Shown piece after piece: positions 8,080-15,063 of a DNA stretch of 20,762 nucleotides. Origin of the DNA: Flavobacteriales bacterium (GTDB lineage: Bacteria > Bacteroidota > Bacteroidia > Flavobacteriales_D > Crocinitomicaceae); the NCBI GenBank assembly GCA_947462695.1, contig CANHQC010000002.1:1-20762 (forward strand), read 5' to 3'. The notes under the pieces are model-generated. The model did no database searches. It worked only from the letters and a program-made list of their open reading frames with translations, and was not told where the DNA came from. Position numbers and translations under genes: made by a program. Position 1 is the stretch's first letter. Each line of letters opens with the position of its first letter.

Positions 8080-8679
8080 ATGAATGCAATCGAATTATTT
8101 TTTCTGAATTTAGGTTTAAGCTGGACATTAGCTAAACTCATTCCCTATATAATAGTAGTAATTGTTGGATTTTCACTAGCTTTTCTAGCCAACAAAAAAT
8201 TGCTTAAACTTAAGTCATGGATGAGAACTGGTGTATCCGTCATTCTTTTTGTACTTCCTTTTGCAGGTTATTTTGCCTATTCGCCTATTTTTCAAGGTGA
8301 CTTTTCAAATGATGCTAAAGAGACAGTACTCACATCGGATCTCGATGAATTGAGAGGGAAACAATTAATCGTGCTTGCACTTCCTGGGTGTCCATTTTGT
8401 GCACAATCTATGGGGAAAGCTGCAAAATTAATTGAACGTAATCCTGGATTGCAAGTAACTTATATTATAACAAGAGCCGATCAAGAGGCACTAAGTTGGT
8501 ACGGTAAGATGGCTACACCCGGAATCAATGTCGTACCGGCAAAAAATGATAAAGCGCTATCATCGTTAGCTAAAGGGAAGTTTCCAACCTTTGTAGTTGC
8601 CAGAGGTAACACATTAAGAACGTGGTCCAATGATGGATTTGGCGTTCTTGCAATTGATGAGGTCGAAAACTTGTACTAA
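8080..8679 (+). CDS. Membrane-anchored thioredoxin-like protein (CPFC motif)
   Basis: A 199-residue protein with two hydrophobic segments (about 19-37 and 49-67) followed by a soluble domain. That domain has a beta-strand QLIVLALPG leading into the redox motif CPFC (Cys104, Cys107), then a helix, and KFPTFVV (Pro169), which fits the cis-proline strand of a thioredoxin fold. It probably catalyses thiol-disulfide exchange. Whether the domain faces the periplasm or the cytoplasm is not certain. The two-helix anchor differs from the single anchor of TlpA/ResA, and the protein is too short for a DsbB or vitamin K reductase fusion. It lies between a terminator and the promoter of the next gene, so it is transcribed alone or by read-through. 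A one-mismatch -7 box (TATCTTTT, 8068-8075) is too close to the ATG for a normal leader. Confidence 0.72.
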   Translation: MNAIELFFLNLGLSWTLAKLIPYIIVVIVGFSLAFLANKKLLKLKSWMRTGVSVILFVLPFAGYFAYSPIFQGDFSNDAKETVLTSDLDELRGKQLIVLALPGCPFCAQSMGKAAKLIERNPGLQVTYIITRADQEALSWYGKMATPGINVVPAKNDKALSSLAKGKFPTFVVARGNTLRTWSNDGFGVLAIDEVENLY

Positions 8680-8700
8680 CCAATCAAAATTGTATTTTTG
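8671..8700 (+). promoter_or_regulatory. Promoter of the T9SS hydrolase gene (TTG-N19-TATTTTTG)
   Basis: TTG at 8671-8673 and TATTTTTG at 8693-8700 are separated by exactly 19 bases, matching the Bacteroidota consensus in full. The -33 part overlaps the last codons of the preceding gene. The promoter shows that the in-frame TTG at 8698 is part of the -7 box and not a start codon; the ATG at 8719 leaves a leader of about 12 bases. Confidence 0.8.
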
Positions 8701-8718
8701 GGTAAATCTTACCCTGAA

Positions 8719-10071
8719 ATGAAACATCTGCTATTACTAGCAATTCTAATTTCCTCGTTAACACTTTCTGCACAGTATCAGATCGGTCATACTACGATCA
8801 CATTTAACGATCCAACCAGGTCAGGTGGATATGGATCCGGTGGAGGAAGTGGTCGGCAAATTCAAACAGAGATTTATTATCCCACATCAGCAGCTGGAGA
8901 GAACGTTCCCTTAGCCACAGGTCAATTCCCAATTATCGTTTTTGGTCACGGCTTCGCAATGTCATGGGATGCCTACTCCAATATTTGGGAACATTACGCG
9001 CCTGAGGGGTATATTTTGGCTTTTCCAAGAACAGAAGGATCATTATTCCCTGCGCCTAGCCATAATGATTTCGGATTGGACTTAGCACTTGTTACAACCA
9101 AGTTATTGGCGCTTAACGCTGATGCGCAATCACTTTTTAACCAGCACATTAATGGCAATGCGGCAATCATGGGGCATTCCATGGGTGGTGGAGCAAGTAT
9201 GTTGGCTGCAGCAAATAATACAATGATCAAAACGGTAGTTGGTTTAGCTCCAGCAGAAACAAATCCTTCGGCCATTTCAGCTAGTCAGAATGTCACGGTT
9301 CCAGCCTTGATATTTTCAGGGAGTTCAGACGGTGTAACTCCACCAAACGTCCACCATCAGCCCATTTACAATGGATTGTCCTCGGGATGTAAATCATATG
9401 TTTCCCTTGTAGGTGGCGCCCATTGTTATTTCGCGAATACAAATTTTAATTGTGATTTAGGCGAAGCTACTTCATCTTCTGGAATTTCTATTTCAAGGTC
9501 TCAGCAACAAGCATTGACATTCGAACGTCTCGACCCTTGGTTCGATTTTCACTTAAAAATGAATTGTTCCTCTTATACTGATTTCCATGCCGTTCTTGAA
9601 AGCAATCCAGCACAAGCTGCAAGCAATACCACTTGTTCTGTTAACCCTGTTCCTTCTATAAATCAAACAGGGAATAATTTGACCTGTTCGGTTGCTGGTT
9701 ACAGCTATCAATGGTTCTTGGATGGTATAATAATTCCAACGGCAACCTCACAATCGATTGCAATTACACAGAATGGCACGTATACTGTCGAAGTACAATT
9801 TAATGACTTGTGCACTGAGACCAGCCCTCCATTACTTGTAGCATCCCTCGGGATGGAATATTTAAGTAACTTTATTTCTGTTTACCCCAACCCTTTCACA
9901 AATGAACTTATTGTACATGGGATGGATGAGAATGGATTGGTTACACTGGTTCAATCCGATGGAACTGTGGTTTATCAAGGTAATAGTGAGGGCTTAAATG
10001 AATTAGGTCATTTATCTTCTGGGGTATACGTTTTATGTATAGGAGATATGCGAATAAAAGTGGTTAAATAA
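8719..10071 (+). CDS. Secreted alpha/beta hydrolase with type IX secretion sorting domain
   Basis: A 450-residue protein. Residues 1-18 (MKHLLLLAILISSLTLSA) are a signal peptide. The catalytic domain has an oxyanion strand PIIVFGHGF (71-79), nucleophile elbow GHSMGGG with Ser154, likely acid Asp204 in GSSDGVTPP and likely His235 in GGAHCYF. This triad and elbow resemble the dienelactone hydrolase/chlorophyllase/cutinase-like clan; GHSMGGG is also the elbow of cutinases and polyester hydrolases. Substrate is unknown. Residues about 313-372 look like an Ig-like linker (GYSYQWFLDGIIIP, NGTYTVEVQFND). Residues 376-450 are a type A Por/T9SS sorting domain (YPNPF at 389-393, ending GVYVLC...MRIKVVK), so it should be exported and released or anchored at the cell surface. 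ATG 8719 was chosen over TTG 8698, which lies in the promoter. Its stop abuts the next ATG. Confidence 0.87.
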   Translation: MKHLLLLAILISSLTLSAQYQIGHTTITFNDPTRSGGYGSGGGSGRQIQTEIYYPTSAAGENVPLATGQFPIIVFGHGFAMSWDAYSNIWEHYAPEGYILAFPRTEGSLFPAPSHNDFGLDLALVTTKLLALNADAQSLFNQHINGNAAIMGHSMGGGASMLAAANNTMIKTVVGLAPAETNPSAISASQNVTVPALIFSGSSDGVTPPNVHHQPIYNGLSSGCKSYVSLVGGAHCYFANTNFNCDLGEATSSSGISISRSQQQALTFERLDPWFDFHLKMNCSSYTDFHAVLESNPAQAASNTTCSVNPVPSINQTGNNLTCSVAGYSYQWFLDGIIIPTATSQSIAITQNGTYTVEVQFNDLCTETSPPLLVASLGMEYLSNFISVYPNPFTNELIVHGMDENGLVTLVQSDGTVVYQGNSEGLNELGHLSSGVYVLCIGDMRIKVVK

Positions 10072-11454
10072 ATGGCACCAGTCAACATTAATTACCAAAG
10101 TATGGGTCGATCAACGATATTTGTGGTGGAGGATGATCCATTGTACTCTAGGCTTATTCGCCATAAGCTAGGGATGGATCCTGAATTTGATATTCGCTTG
10201 TTTTCAACTGGGAAGTCGTTGTTAGATTACCTGGAATTAAAGCCGGATATTGTTACATTAGATCACTCCCTTCCCGATATGACGGGACTTGATTTATTAA
10301 AAAAAATCAAAGAATTCGATCCTGAAATTCAAGTCATCGTGTTATCTGGCCAGGAAGATGTATCTATCGCAATTGATATGCTTCGAAATGGCGCATACGA
10401 TTACATCATAAAAGATGATCAAAGCCCTGAAAAACTGTGGCACATCATTCATCAAGCGAACGAAAAACGATCGTTGCAGAGAGAAGTAGATCTGTTGACC
10501 TCTGAAGTGGCTGCCAAGTATGATTTTAATGCGTACATGAAGGGGTCGAGTGCTCCGATGCAGAAGGTTTTTACGTTGCTCACGAAATCCGCTAATGCGA
10601 ATATCACTGTTTCAATAACTGGTGAAACAGGTACAGGTAAAGAACTAGCAGCCAAGGCAATACATTACAATTCTAACCGAATGAAGAAGCCATTTGTGGC
10701 AATAAATGTCGCTGCAATCCCGAAAGAACTGATTGAAAGTGAGTTGTTTGGGTATGAAAAAGGTGCATTTACGGGTGCAGATCAACCACGTTCGGGTAAA
10801 TTTGAAGATGCCAATAAAGGGACCATTTTTTTAGACGAAATAGGTGAAATGGACCTTAATATGCAGGCAAAGTTATTGAGAGTTCTTCAAGAGAGAGAAA
10901 TATGTCGGTTAGGTTCGAATAAAATGATTCCAATTGACGTGCGCATAATTGTTGCCACACACAGGGATTTAAGCAAGGAAGTGAAAAACGGAAGATTTCG
11001 GGAAGATTTATATTACCGATTAATGGGTATAGGTATCGATATGCCTCCATTACGCGAGCGCGGAAATGATATTGTGTTATTGGCGAAATCATTTGTTCAA
11101 GAATTTTGCAATGAAAACAAGATTCAGAAAAAAGAATTCTCACCGGCTTGTATTGAGAAATTATTGAGTTATGCATACCCAGGAAATGTCAGGGAATTAA
11201 AGGCATTAGTGGAAATTGGAGCAGTAATGAGTGAAGGGAAAATAATTGAAGCGGAGGATATTCAATTCCAATCATCCAATCAATTGGATCAACTCATTCA
11301 AGATGACCTCACGTTGGAAGAATTCAATAATCGTTTAATTGCACATTACCTGAGAAAGCATGACAACAATGTGGTCAAGGTAGCCGAAAAATTGGACATT
11401 GGTAAATCTACCATCTACCGCATGATAAAAGAAGGTAAAATTCAAGTTGACTAA
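10072..11454 (+). CDS. NtrC-family sigma-54-dependent response regulator
   Basis: A 460-residue protein with three domains. The receiver domain (about 14-130) has acid pocket Glu20-Asp21-Asp22, phospho-acceptor Asp64 (VTLDHSLPD), Ser92 and Lys114. The AAA+ domain (about 155-390) has Walker A GETGTGKE (184-191), the sigma-54 contact loop GAFTGA (231-236) intact, and Walker B TIFLDEIGE (251-259). The C-terminus is a Fis-type helix-turn-helix (NNVVKVAEKLDIGKSTIYRMIK, about 432-453). It should activate transcription from -24/-12 promoters when phosphorylated. No cognate kinase is adjacent on the same strand; an HPt protein follows one base later. ATG 10072 directly follows the hydrolase stop, which suggests translational coupling; an in-frame ATG at 10102 would place the first receiver strand closer to the N-terminus and is a real alternative. 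Confidence 0.94.
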   Translation: MAPVNINYQSMGRSTIFVVEDDPLYSRLIRHKLGMDPEFDIRLFSTGKSLLDYLELKPDIVTLDHSLPDMTGLDLLKKIKEFDPEIQVIVLSGQEDVSIAIDMLRNGAYDYIIKDDQSPEKLWHIIHQANEKRSLQREVDLLTSEVAAKYDFNAYMKGSSAPMQKVFTLLTKSANANITVSITGETGTGKELAAKAIHYNSNRMKKPFVAINVAAIPKELIESELFGYEKGAFTGADQPRSGKFEDANKGTIFLDEIGEMDLNMQAKLLRVLQEREICRLGSNKMIPIDVRIIVATHRDLSKEVKNGRFREDLYYRLMGIGIDMPPLRERGNDIVLLAKSFVQEFCNENKIQKKEFSPACIEKLLSYAYPGNVRELKALVEIGAVMSEGKIIEAEDIQFQSSNQLDQLIQDDLTLEEFNNRLIAHYLRKHDNNVVKVAEKLDIGKSTIYRMIKEGKIQVD

Positions 11455-11455
11455 T

Positions 11456-11800
11456 ATGTATTCACTTAATAAACTTATTGAAATGTCAAATGGAGATGAG
11501 CAATTTGTTCAATCTATCGTTAGTACTTTTTTAACCAACGTTCCTGTGGCATTATCGAACATAAGGGAAGGAATTGAAAAAACGGATTTTGAAAAAATCC
11601 GTTTTTACGCGCATCAATTAAAAAGTTCGATTGACTTTTTTACTGTTGAAAGTATACAGACGATTGTCAGATCCATGGAAAATGATGCCAAAAGTGATCA
11701 TCCAAATGTGAAACAACTTTCCGAATGGTACGATGTAATGGATAAAACCTTGTCTGCTGTCTTTATTGATTTAAGAGAAAGTAAATGGTTTGTTGCGTAA
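11456..11800 (+). CDS. Stand-alone HPt phosphotransfer protein
   Basis: A 114-residue all-helical protein with the HPt signature FYAHQLKSS, the phospho-accepting residue being His53. Such proteins carry phosphate between the receiver domain of a hybrid kinase and that of a response regulator. The length is that of a single HPt domain with no other domain. ATG 11456 follows the regulator stop after one base (TAAtATG), so the two are co-translated and the regulator is the obvious partner; an upstream TTG at 11447 would overlap the regulator and is less likely. Codons 42-50 (KTDFEKIRF) just before the active site form a perfect inverted repeat in the DNA. It converges on the LytTR regulator with an 11-base gap. 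Confidence 0.87.
   Translation: MYSLNKLIEMSNGDEQFVQSIVSTFLTNVPVALSNIREGIEKTDFEKIRFYAHQLKSSIDFFTVESIQTIVRSMENDAKSDHPNVKQLSEWYDVMDKTLSAVFIDLRESKWFVA
11578..11606 (+). other. Perfect 13-bp intragenic hairpin with T tail
   Basis: AAAAACGGATTTT (11578-11590), loop GAA, and AAAATCCGTTTTT (11594-11606) are exact reverse complements. The fold has a GC-containing centre and a 3' arm ending in five T, resembling a terminator although it lies within the HPt coding sequence. Confidence 0.75.
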
Positions 11801-11802
11801 TG

Positions 11803-11826
11803 GCAATTCGCTTAAACTGCGATTGC
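11803..11826. terminator. Weak hairpin between convergent HPt and LytTR genes
   Basis: GCAATTCGC (11803-11811) pairs with GCGATTGC (11819-11826) as an 8-bp stem with one bulged T and a 7-base loop. It spans the LytTR stop codon in the 11-base convergent gap. Neither strand has a good T run, so it may be only a weak shared terminator. Confidence 0.3.
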
Positions 11827-12531
11827 ATTTGACGTAGCTTGACGATGTTTGACTTTTAATCCAAGTTGTCCCATTAACTCGTGCTGATAAGTCTTACTTA
11901 CACTTATCGTTTGATTATTGACTTCAACCATATTCCCATTCACTTTGTCTATGGCATTGAGATTCACAATAAACGAACGATGAACGCGCATAAAATTTGA
12001 AGGTAATCGCCTCAACATACCATCCATAGATGAATAAAGCATCGTGCGTTTTGACTTCGTGTAGATAGTCACATATTCACTCGATGACTGAATGTATTGA
12101 ATATCTGAAATTAAGACCTTTTGATAAATACCTTTATCCTTTATAAATAGAAATTGGGAGAGGTCATCCACTTGATCTTGCTGCTTTCTCAACATAATCT
12201 TACTTATGGCTCTATTGAAACGTGCAAATGAAATGGGTTTCATTAAGTAATCGGCTACTTCTAAATCAAATCCATCAACAGCATATTTGTCTTTTCCGGA
12301 AATCAAAATAATCTCGCTTTCAGGCTTAAATTGCTCGAGAAATTCAACACCATTCATCTCCGGTAATTCGATGTCCAATAGAATCAAGTCGACTGTGTTG
12401 CGCTGAATAAACCGAATGGCGTCCACGGCTGAATCAAATTGATTAACGAGTTCTACATTTTCCAGTTGATCGATATACTGGGAGATTAAATTCCGTTGAA
12501 ACGGGTCGTCTTCAATAAGGATACATTTCAT
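11812..12531 (-). CDS. LytTR-family response regulator (LytR/AlgR type)
   Basis: A 239-residue protein with a receiver domain (1-115) and a LytTR DNA-binding domain (about 125-225). In the receiver, Glu7, Asp8 and Asp9 form the acid pocket, Asp53 (LILLDIELPEMNG) is the phospho-acceptor, and Ser78 and Lys98 complete the active site. The LytTR part has the typical FIKDKGIYQKVLISDIQYIQ beginning and FMRVHRSFIVNL (180-191). Such regulators bind pairs of direct repeats about two helical turns apart. A pair of that kind lies 35 bases upstream of this gene. It is usual in Bacteroidota for these to pair with a LytS/YpdA-type kinase, but here the divergent neighbour is a large hybrid kinase. The start ATG is well supported by the first strand MKCILIEDD. 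Confidence 0.93.
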   Translation of the reverse strand: MKCILIEDDPFQRNLISQYIDQLENVELVNQFDSAVDAIRFIQRNTVDLILLDIELPEMNGVEFLEQFKPESEIILISGKDKYAVDGFDLEVADYLMKPISFARFNRAISKIMLRKQQDQVDDLSQFLFIKDKGIYQKVLISDIQYIQSSSEYVTIYTKSKRTMLYSSMDGMLRRLPSNFMRVHRSFIVNLNAIDKVNGNMVEVNNQTISVSKTYQHELMGQLGLKVKHRQATSNAIAV

Positions 12532-12554
12532 TGTAAAGGGTTTAAGAATTTCGA

Positions 12555-12562
12555 CTAAAGTA
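12555..12562 (-). promoter_or_regulatory. Weak -7 box candidate of the LytTR gene
   Basis: On the minus strand this reads TACTTTAG, one mismatch from TAnnTTTG, 23 bases before the LytTR ATG and directly next to the first 16-bp repeat. A promoter in this place would be touched by anything bound to that repeat. Confidence 0.3.
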
Positions 12563-12565
12563 TAT

Positions 12566-12602
12566 AAAATATCGATAAAAAATAAAAAAATATCGATAAA
12601 AA
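12566..12602. promoter_or_regulatory. Paired palindrome-core direct repeats, likely regulator binding site
   Basis: The same 16 bases, AAAATATCGATAAAA plus flanking A, occur at 12566-12581 and 12587-12602. Their palindromic TATCGATA cores (12570-12577 and 12591-12598) are exactly 21 bp apart, two turns of DNA. They lie between the divergent LytTR and hybrid kinase genes, the second repeat ending 10 bases before the kinase -7 box. Confidence 0.6.
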
Positions 12603-12611
12603 TGTTTTTTG

Positions 12612-12619
12612 TACATTTG
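12612..12619 (+). promoter_or_regulatory. -7 box of the hybrid kinase gene
   Basis: TACATTTG matches TAnnTTTG in full, 50 bases before the kinase ATG. There is no TTG at the -33 position; that place is taken by the second of the two 16-bp repeats, as would be expected of an activator-dependent promoter. Confidence 0.5.
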
Positions 12620-12669
12620 GCTTAAAATATAATAAGGTTGATAGAATTCAAGATTAACGAGGTAAATAG

Positions 12670-15063
12670 ATGCCTTACATTCGTGTTTCCACTTTTCAAG
12701 TGGCGAAAACTCAACAGGAACAAATGACCATTATCCTAGTAGAAGATCAAAAAATTGTTGCGCTAGATATTCGTTATCAGCTCGAAGCATTAAATCACCG
12801 CGTAATTGCACTATTATCTAGCGGGGAAGAATGTATGGCGTTCTTGAAGAAGGAAAAAGCTGATTTAATTTTAATGGATATTCAACTTAAAGGAGGAATG
12901 TCTGGATTGGATGCTGCAAAAGTCATTCATGCGAATTACGAAATTCCCATTTTATTTCTAACGGACTATCTGGATGATTCGGTGTTAAATGAAATCAAGC
13001 AGGCTGGTTATTATGGGTACATTAATAAACCATTTAAGCAAATCGATCTGCACACTGAAATCCTATTTACAGTTGAACGATACCGCCATTTTATTCAAGC
13101 AAAAAAAAAGCAATCTGAAATTCAGCTGGAATGGAAGGAAACGGAAGAGTTTTATCGACAAATAGTAAATAATGTAAGTGATATTATTTATCGGATAGAT
13201 TTAAAGGGCTATTTCACATATGTCAATCCATCTGCTATTCGACAAACGGGATTTACGGAGGAAGAATTATTGAGCATGCCCTTTACATCGCTTATCCATC
13301 CAGACGCACAAGAAAGAGCCTTTTCTTTTTTTAAAGAGGTTTATGAAAGTAAACACGATTTTAGTACAGCAGAATTTCCAATGCTTAGAAAAGATGGAAA
13401 TGTCGTTTGGATAGGTCAGGAAGTACATTTGCTAACGTCAAACAACCAAATTACAGGATTTCAAGTGATTGCTCGAGACATTACACTTGAAAAAGAGTTT
13501 AAGGAACAGCTCATTATAGCCAAAACCAATGCCGAAAAAACCGCTGAACTAAAGTCGCGTTTCCTAGCAAATATGAGCCATGAAATTCGCACGCCACTGA
13601 ATGGAATAATTGGAATTATCAACTTGCTTGAGAATACGACACTCTCGCATAAACAACAGGTTTATATTCAAGCCATTCTCTCTTCATCAAATCAGCTTAT
13701 GGGAATTATAAATGATGTGTTGGATTTATCTAAAATTGATGCGGGCAAATTGGTAATGGAGTCAACAGCATTTGACCTCTATGGATTAGTAGATTCTGTT
13801 CAAACTGTTTTTGAGGTGACGACCAAAGAAAAAGGGATTCAACTTATCTGCACAGTAGCTCAAGATATTCCTCAATTTGTCATTGGAGATCCTGTGCGAT
13901 TAAATCAAATACTCTATAACATTATCGGAAATGCTGTCAAATTCACTGATCAGGGACGTGTTGAAGTGATGTTAACATTGGTTCATCTAGAAGAAGAATC
14001 GTGCACAATTCTGTTTCAAATTCGTGATACAGGAGTTGGGATGGATGAACAAGTCATAAATAAGATATTTGATTCCTTTACCCAAGCAGAGAGTGATACA
14101 ACACGTAAATTTGGTGGAACGGGGTTAGGATTGGCAATAGTAAAGAACCTTGTGAAATTATTAGGTGGCTCAATTGAAGTGAAAAGTAAACAAGCGATTG
14201 GTTCGACATTTATTATTGAACTTCCCTTTTTAATCGCACACGAATCTTTAGTTGAGGTAAAAACGGATAAAAAGATCGACGAAACCATTCAATTGAAAGG
14301 ACTTTCCATTTTAGTTGTCGAGGACAATCCAATTAATCAGTTGGTAACTAGAGATTTGCTAGAAGAAAAAGAGGTGAGGGTTGCTGTGGCCTCGAATGGA
14401 CAAATTGCACTGGATTTAATGCGAGAAACCGCTTTTGATCTCGTATTAATGGATATGCAGATGCCCGTGCTGGATGGATACCAAACGATGCGATTGATTC
14501 GGAAAATGGAAAACGGTTCCCCAAAACATATGCCCATTATTGCACTTACAGCAAATGCCATCGAAAGCGAAACCCAGAAATGCTTTGAAGCCGGGGCTGA
14601 TGCGTACGTTGCGAAACCTTTCCGACCAGATTACCTTTTTGATGAAATTCAATCATTGTTACACGCATCTGACAAAAAAAACATGAAAAATGACACGATT
14701 TCAATAGACATGGGAACTTTTTCTATGTTTTTAAACAACAATCGCCCATTAATGATTAAAACACTTGAGCAACTCATTACAGCTTTTCATGATGAAGAAA
14801 GCGTACTACAAAATAAGGCTCTTGTCAATGATCCCATTGAACTCCGAAAGGTAGTTCACCGGATGAAACCAAATTTTGGAATTGTAGGATTGACTGAATG
14901 GGAAAGTTTTTGCAAAGAAATTGAAGGCAATGAGGCATTAACTCCTGCTCAAAGTGAAGTTGTTATTCATCGAATTTTAGGCGTAATTCCGTCATTAGTT
15001 GAAGCCATTTCCAATGAACAAACGAAAATGAAGCAAGTTATTCAGGAAAAGCAAGTGCCGTAA
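12670..15063 (+). CDS. Hybrid sensor histidine kinase (REC-PAS-HisKA-HATPase-REC-HPt)
   Basis: A 797-residue cytoplasmic kinase with no membrane segment. In order: N-terminal receiver (about 19-137; Asp70, Thr98, Lys120), PAS domain (about 157-275; DIIYRIDLKGYFTYVNPSA), coiled link, HisKA with phospho-His304 (ANMSHEIRTPLNG), HATPase with N-box Asn421, DTGVG (453-457) and GTGLGL (483-488), second receiver (about 546-665; Asp595), and HPt with His730 (VVHRMKPN). All phosphotransfer residues are present, so the protein holds a complete internal relay whose output would be a separate response regulator. The N-terminal receiver makes it a kinase whose input may itself be a phosphorylated signal. 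The second in-frame ATG (12724, MTIILVEDQ) matches typical receiver starts and may be the true start. Its 3' end overlaps the convergent ATPase gene by 26 bases. Confidence 0.94.
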   Translation: MPYIRVSTFQVAKTQQEQMTIILVEDQKIVALDIRYQLEALNHRVIALLSSGEECMAFLKKEKADLILMDIQLKGGMSGLDAAKVIHANYEIPILFLTDYLDDSVLNEIKQAGYYGYINKPFKQIDLHTEILFTVERYRHFIQAKKKQSEIQLEWKETEEFYRQIVNNVSDIIYRIDLKGYFTYVNPSAIRQTGFTEEELLSMPFTSLIHPDAQERAFSFFKEVYESKHDFSTAEFPMLRKDGNVVWIGQEVHLLTSNNQITGFQVIARDITLEKEFKEQLIIAKTNAEKTAELKSRFLANMSHEIRTPLNGIIGIINLLENTTLSHKQQVYIQAILSSSNQLMGIINDVLDLSKIDAGKLVMESTAFDLYGLVDSVQTVFEVTTKEKGIQLICTVAQDIPQFVIGDPVRLNQILYNIIGNAVKFTDQGRVEVMLTLVHLEEESCTILFQIRDTGVGMDEQVINKIFDSFTQAESDTTRKFGGTGLGLAIVKNLVKLLGGSIEVKSKQAIGSTFIIELPFLIAHESLVEVKTDKKIDETIQLKGLSILVVEDNPINQLVTRDLLEEKEVRVAVASNGQIALDLMRETAFDLVLMDMQMPVLDGYQTMRLIRKMENGSPKHMPIIALTANAIESETQKCFEAGADAYVAKPFRPDYLFDEIQSLLHASDKKNMKNDTISIDMGTFSMFLNNNRPLMIKTLEQLITAFHDEESVLQNKALVNDPIELRKVVHRMKPNFGIVGLTEWESFCKEIEGNEALTPAQSEVVIHRILGVIPSLVEAISNEQTKMKQVIQEKQVP

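Noticed and set aside
8698..8718. In-frame TTG extension adding seven residues to the hydrolase
   Set aside because: The TTG is the end of the TATTTTTG promoter box, and the added residues would spoil an otherwise typical signal peptide that starts at ATG 8719.
10856..11176. 106-codon open frame antisense to the sigma-54 regulator
   Set aside because: It is a shadow of the conserved AAA+ domain with no motif, promoter or signal peptide of its own.
11447..11455. TTG start for the HPt gene overlapping the regulator
   Set aside because: ATG 11456 lies one base after the regulator stop and gives a normal HPt domain; the TTG adds only three residues.
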